DNA of 7,586 nucleotides from Chloroflexia bacterium (GTDB lineage: Bacteria > Chloroflexota > Chloroflexia > QHBQ01 > JADMIH01). Positions within the stretch are counted from its first letter, which is position 1; each line of letters starts with the position of its first letter. A program made the translations under genes and the position numbers. The notes under the pieces were generated by a model. It saw only the letters and a list, made by a program, of their open reading frames with translations. It was not told the DNA's origin and did no database searches. Below, piece by piece: positions 5,968 through 7,586 of the stretch. The stretch lies in contig JAICKM010000326.1 in assembly GCA_025927935.1 (NCBI GenBank), forward strand, positions 1-7,586, read 5' to 3'.

Positions 5968-7586
5968 TTAGCGCACGGTCACGCTCTTGGCGAGGTTGCG
6001 GGGCTTGTCCGGGTCGAGGCCGCGCAGCAGGGCCAGGTTGTAGGCCAGCATCTGCACTGGGGGCAGGGCGGCCAGCGAGAAGGCGTGGCCCGTGGCGCGC
6101 ACCGGCAGGTGCACATCGTACACGTCGTGGTGGTTGGGACCGACGCCGATGATCAGCGCGCCGCGCGCCTTGAGTTCGCCCGCGGTGGTCAGCGCCTGGG
6201 CCTCGTCGGGGCCGGCCGGAGCCAGGACGAGGCAGGGGGTGCCTTCTTCGACCAGGGCGATGACGCCGTGCTTGAGTTCGCCCGCCGCGAAGCCCTCGGC
6301 GTGGATGTAACTGACTTCCTTGATCTTGAGCGCCGCTTCGAGGGCCAGCGGGTAGTTGTAGCCGCGGCCCACGACGAACAGGTGCTCGCGTTGATAGATG
6401 TGCTCGGCCAGGGCGCGCACCGTGTCCATGCGCCCGTCGGTGCGCTGGGCGTCCATTTCGGCGGCGGCGGCGCTCAACACGGCGTGCATCTCGTCTTCCC
6501 GCGCCCCCAACGCGCCCGCGGCCATCATCAGGTAGGCCACCTTGGCGGTGAAGGCTTTGGTCGAAAGGACGCATTTTTCGGGGCCGGCGCCCAGCAGCAG
6601 GGTGAAATCGGCCTCGCGGCTGAGGGTGGAGCCGGGCACGTTGACCAGCGCGCCCACCGGCACGCCGCTACGATGGGCGGCGCGCATGGCGTCGAGCACG
6701 TCGATGGTCTCGCCGCTCTGCGAGAGGGCGAGCAGCGCCTGCGGCGCGCGCATGAAGGGGGCAAAGGACGAGACTTCGTGAGCGTAGATGCTGTGCGCCA
6801 TGCGCTTGCCCACATCGGCCAGGATGTAGTTGCCCATCAGCCCGGCGTGATACGCGGTGCCGCAGCCGGTGAAGTAGATATCGGAGGCTTCGGCCAGGAA
6901 CTCGGCCAGTTGGCGGGCCTGCGCGCCGCCCTCGGCGACGATCTGGCGGATGAGGCCCGGCTGCTCCCAGATTTCCTTCTCCAGATAGTGCTGGTAGGGG
7001 CCGAGGGCCGCCTGCTGCGCGTCCCAGGCCACGCGTTCGATGCGCGTCTCGATGGGCGCACCCGTGGCGGCGTCCACCAGGCTGACGTGGTTTTTGCTGA
7101 TGCCGGCCACCTGGCCGTCCAGCACCCAGATGATGTGGCGGGTGTGCTTGAGCAGGGCGGCGATATCGGAGGCCAGGTAGTTGGCGCCTTCGTCCACGCC
7201 GATTACCAGGGGCGAGCCGTTCTTGACGGCGGCCATCCCCTCGCGGGTCACGTCCATGGCGACCACGGCGTTCATGCCGTGCAGCAGCAGGCTCACGCGG
7301 CGCAGGGCCTCGGCGAGGCTATCGCCGGGGGCCTGGGCGATCTCTTCTTCCAGCAGGTGGGCGATAACCTCGCTGTCGGTCTCCGACTTGAACTGGTGCC
7401 CGCGGGCCATCAGCCCTTCCTTCAACTCGACATAATTCTCAACAATACCGTTATGGACAATCGCCAGGCGGCCCGAGCAGTCGCTGTGCGGGTGCGCGTT
7501 TTCGTGCGTGACGGCGCCGGTGGTGGCCCAGCGCGTGTGCCCGATGGCGAGCGTCGATTGGCCCATGCCCTGCGGGGCGGCGCGCA
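5968..7586 (-). CDS. glmS: Glutamine-fructose-6-phosphate aminotransferase (isomerizing), 5' partial
   Basis: GlmS converts fructose 6-phosphate and glutamine to glucosamine 6-phosphate plus glutamate, the entry step to UDP-GlcNAc for peptidoglycan and other glycans; it is cytosolic. The frame stays open to the right edge, so the start and about 65-70 residues, including the catalytic N-terminal Cys (MCGI), lie outside. The ATG at 7566 is internal. Counting from that Met, the glutaminase half shows HTRWATTG (10-17), NAHPH (23-27) and the oxyanion loop HNG (38-40). The first sugar-isomerase (SIS) domain has TGCGTAYHAG, SQSGET and STKAFT. The second has GRGYNYP, the KEVSYIHAE stretch and ELKHG. 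The C-terminal tail PRNLAKSVTVR, ending at the TAA at 5968-5970, carries the isomerase Lys. All expected motifs in the visible part are intact, so it should be functional. Whether a glmS ribozyme or other control precedes it cannot be seen. Confidence 0.97.
   Translation of the reverse strand, partial: RAAPQGMGQSTLAIGHTRWATTGAVTHENAHPHSDCSGRLAIVHNGIVENYVELKEGLMARGHQFKSETDSEVIAHLLEEEIAQAPGDSLAEALRRVSLLLHGMNAVVAMDVTREGMAAVKNGSPLVIGVDEGANYLASDIAALLKHTRHIIWVLDGQVAGISKNHVSLVDAATGAPIETRIERVAWDAQQAALGPYQHYLEKEIWEQPGLIRQIVAEGGAQARQLAEFLAEASDIYFTGCGTAYHAGLMGNYILADVGKRMAHSIYAHEVSSFAPFMRAPQALLALSQSGETIDVLDAMRAAHRSGVPVGALVNVPGSTLSREADFTLLLGAGPEKCVLSTKAFTAKVAYLMMAAGALGAREDEMHAVLSAAAAEMDAQRTDGRMDTVRALAEHIYQREHLFVVGRGYNYPLALEAALKIKEVSYIHAEGFAAGELKHGVIALVEEGTPCLVLAPAGPDEAQALTTAGELKARGALIIGVGPNHHDVYDVHLPVRATGHAFSLAALPPVQMLAYNLALLRGLDPDKPRNLAKSVTVR

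Noticed and set aside
5930..6574. Minus-strand 214-residue frame overlapping glmS
   Set aside because: Arg-rich shadow in another frame of glmS, which has intact family motifs over the same bases.
1..7586. CRISPR array, tRNA or rRNA genes
   Set aside because: No regularly spaced repeats beyond the single 10-bp tandem pair, and no cloverleaf or rRNA-like segment was seen on either strand.

Overview
The window is GC-rich bacterial DNA. Codon use strongly favours G/C at third positions in every gene except one. The gene content (a zinc alcohol dehydrogenase, a heterodimeric ABC exporter whose first subunit carries an SAGEA-type signature, and a long-form glmS) fits a free-living GC-rich phylum such as Chloroflexota. 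That assignment is impression only, because no rRNA or phylogenetic marker is present except part of GlmS.

Layout, left to right. (1) 1-932, plus strand: the 3' part of a zinc-binding medium-chain alcohol dehydrogenase, cut by the window edge. (2) 933-1402: a 470-base stretch that is not empty. It holds a promoter-like -10 box, a 22-codon leader ORF with a near-ideal Shine-Dalgarno and tandem Cys codons, and two tandem terminator hairpins. Just after the leader stop codon is a 12-nt segment that pairs exactly with the left arm and loop of the first terminator. (3) 1403-5034: two translationally coupled ABC exporter half-transporter genes that overlap as ATGA. Their ATP sites are complementary in the way known for heterodimeric exporters with one degenerate site. 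(4) 5035-5251: a perfect 11-bp hairpin, a good sigma-70-like promoter and a tandem 10-bp repeat. (5) 5252-5869: a single gene of visibly lower GC, encoding a probable PD-(D/E)XK-fold nuclease-like protein of unknown role. (6) 5870-5967: an 18-bp imperfect hairpin between convergent genes. (7) 5968-7586, minus strand: glmS, cut by the right edge so the N-terminus is missing.

The most interesting item is the leader of the ABC operon. I can trace five mutually exclusive pairings. In chain 1:2, 3:4, 5:6 both terminators form. In chain 2:3, 4:5 neither forms. Region 1 lies inside the last codons of the leader ORF, right after Cys-Cys. This is the architecture of a ribosome-mediated transcription attenuator, extended to control two terminators in series. 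It resembles in principle the leader-peptide control of the BmrCD multidrug exporter of Bacillus subtilis, but the peptide and RNA are not ones I recognise. The second item is the low-GC nuclease-like gene, which has its own promoter and is bracketed by two strong hairpins, suggesting an acquired cassette.
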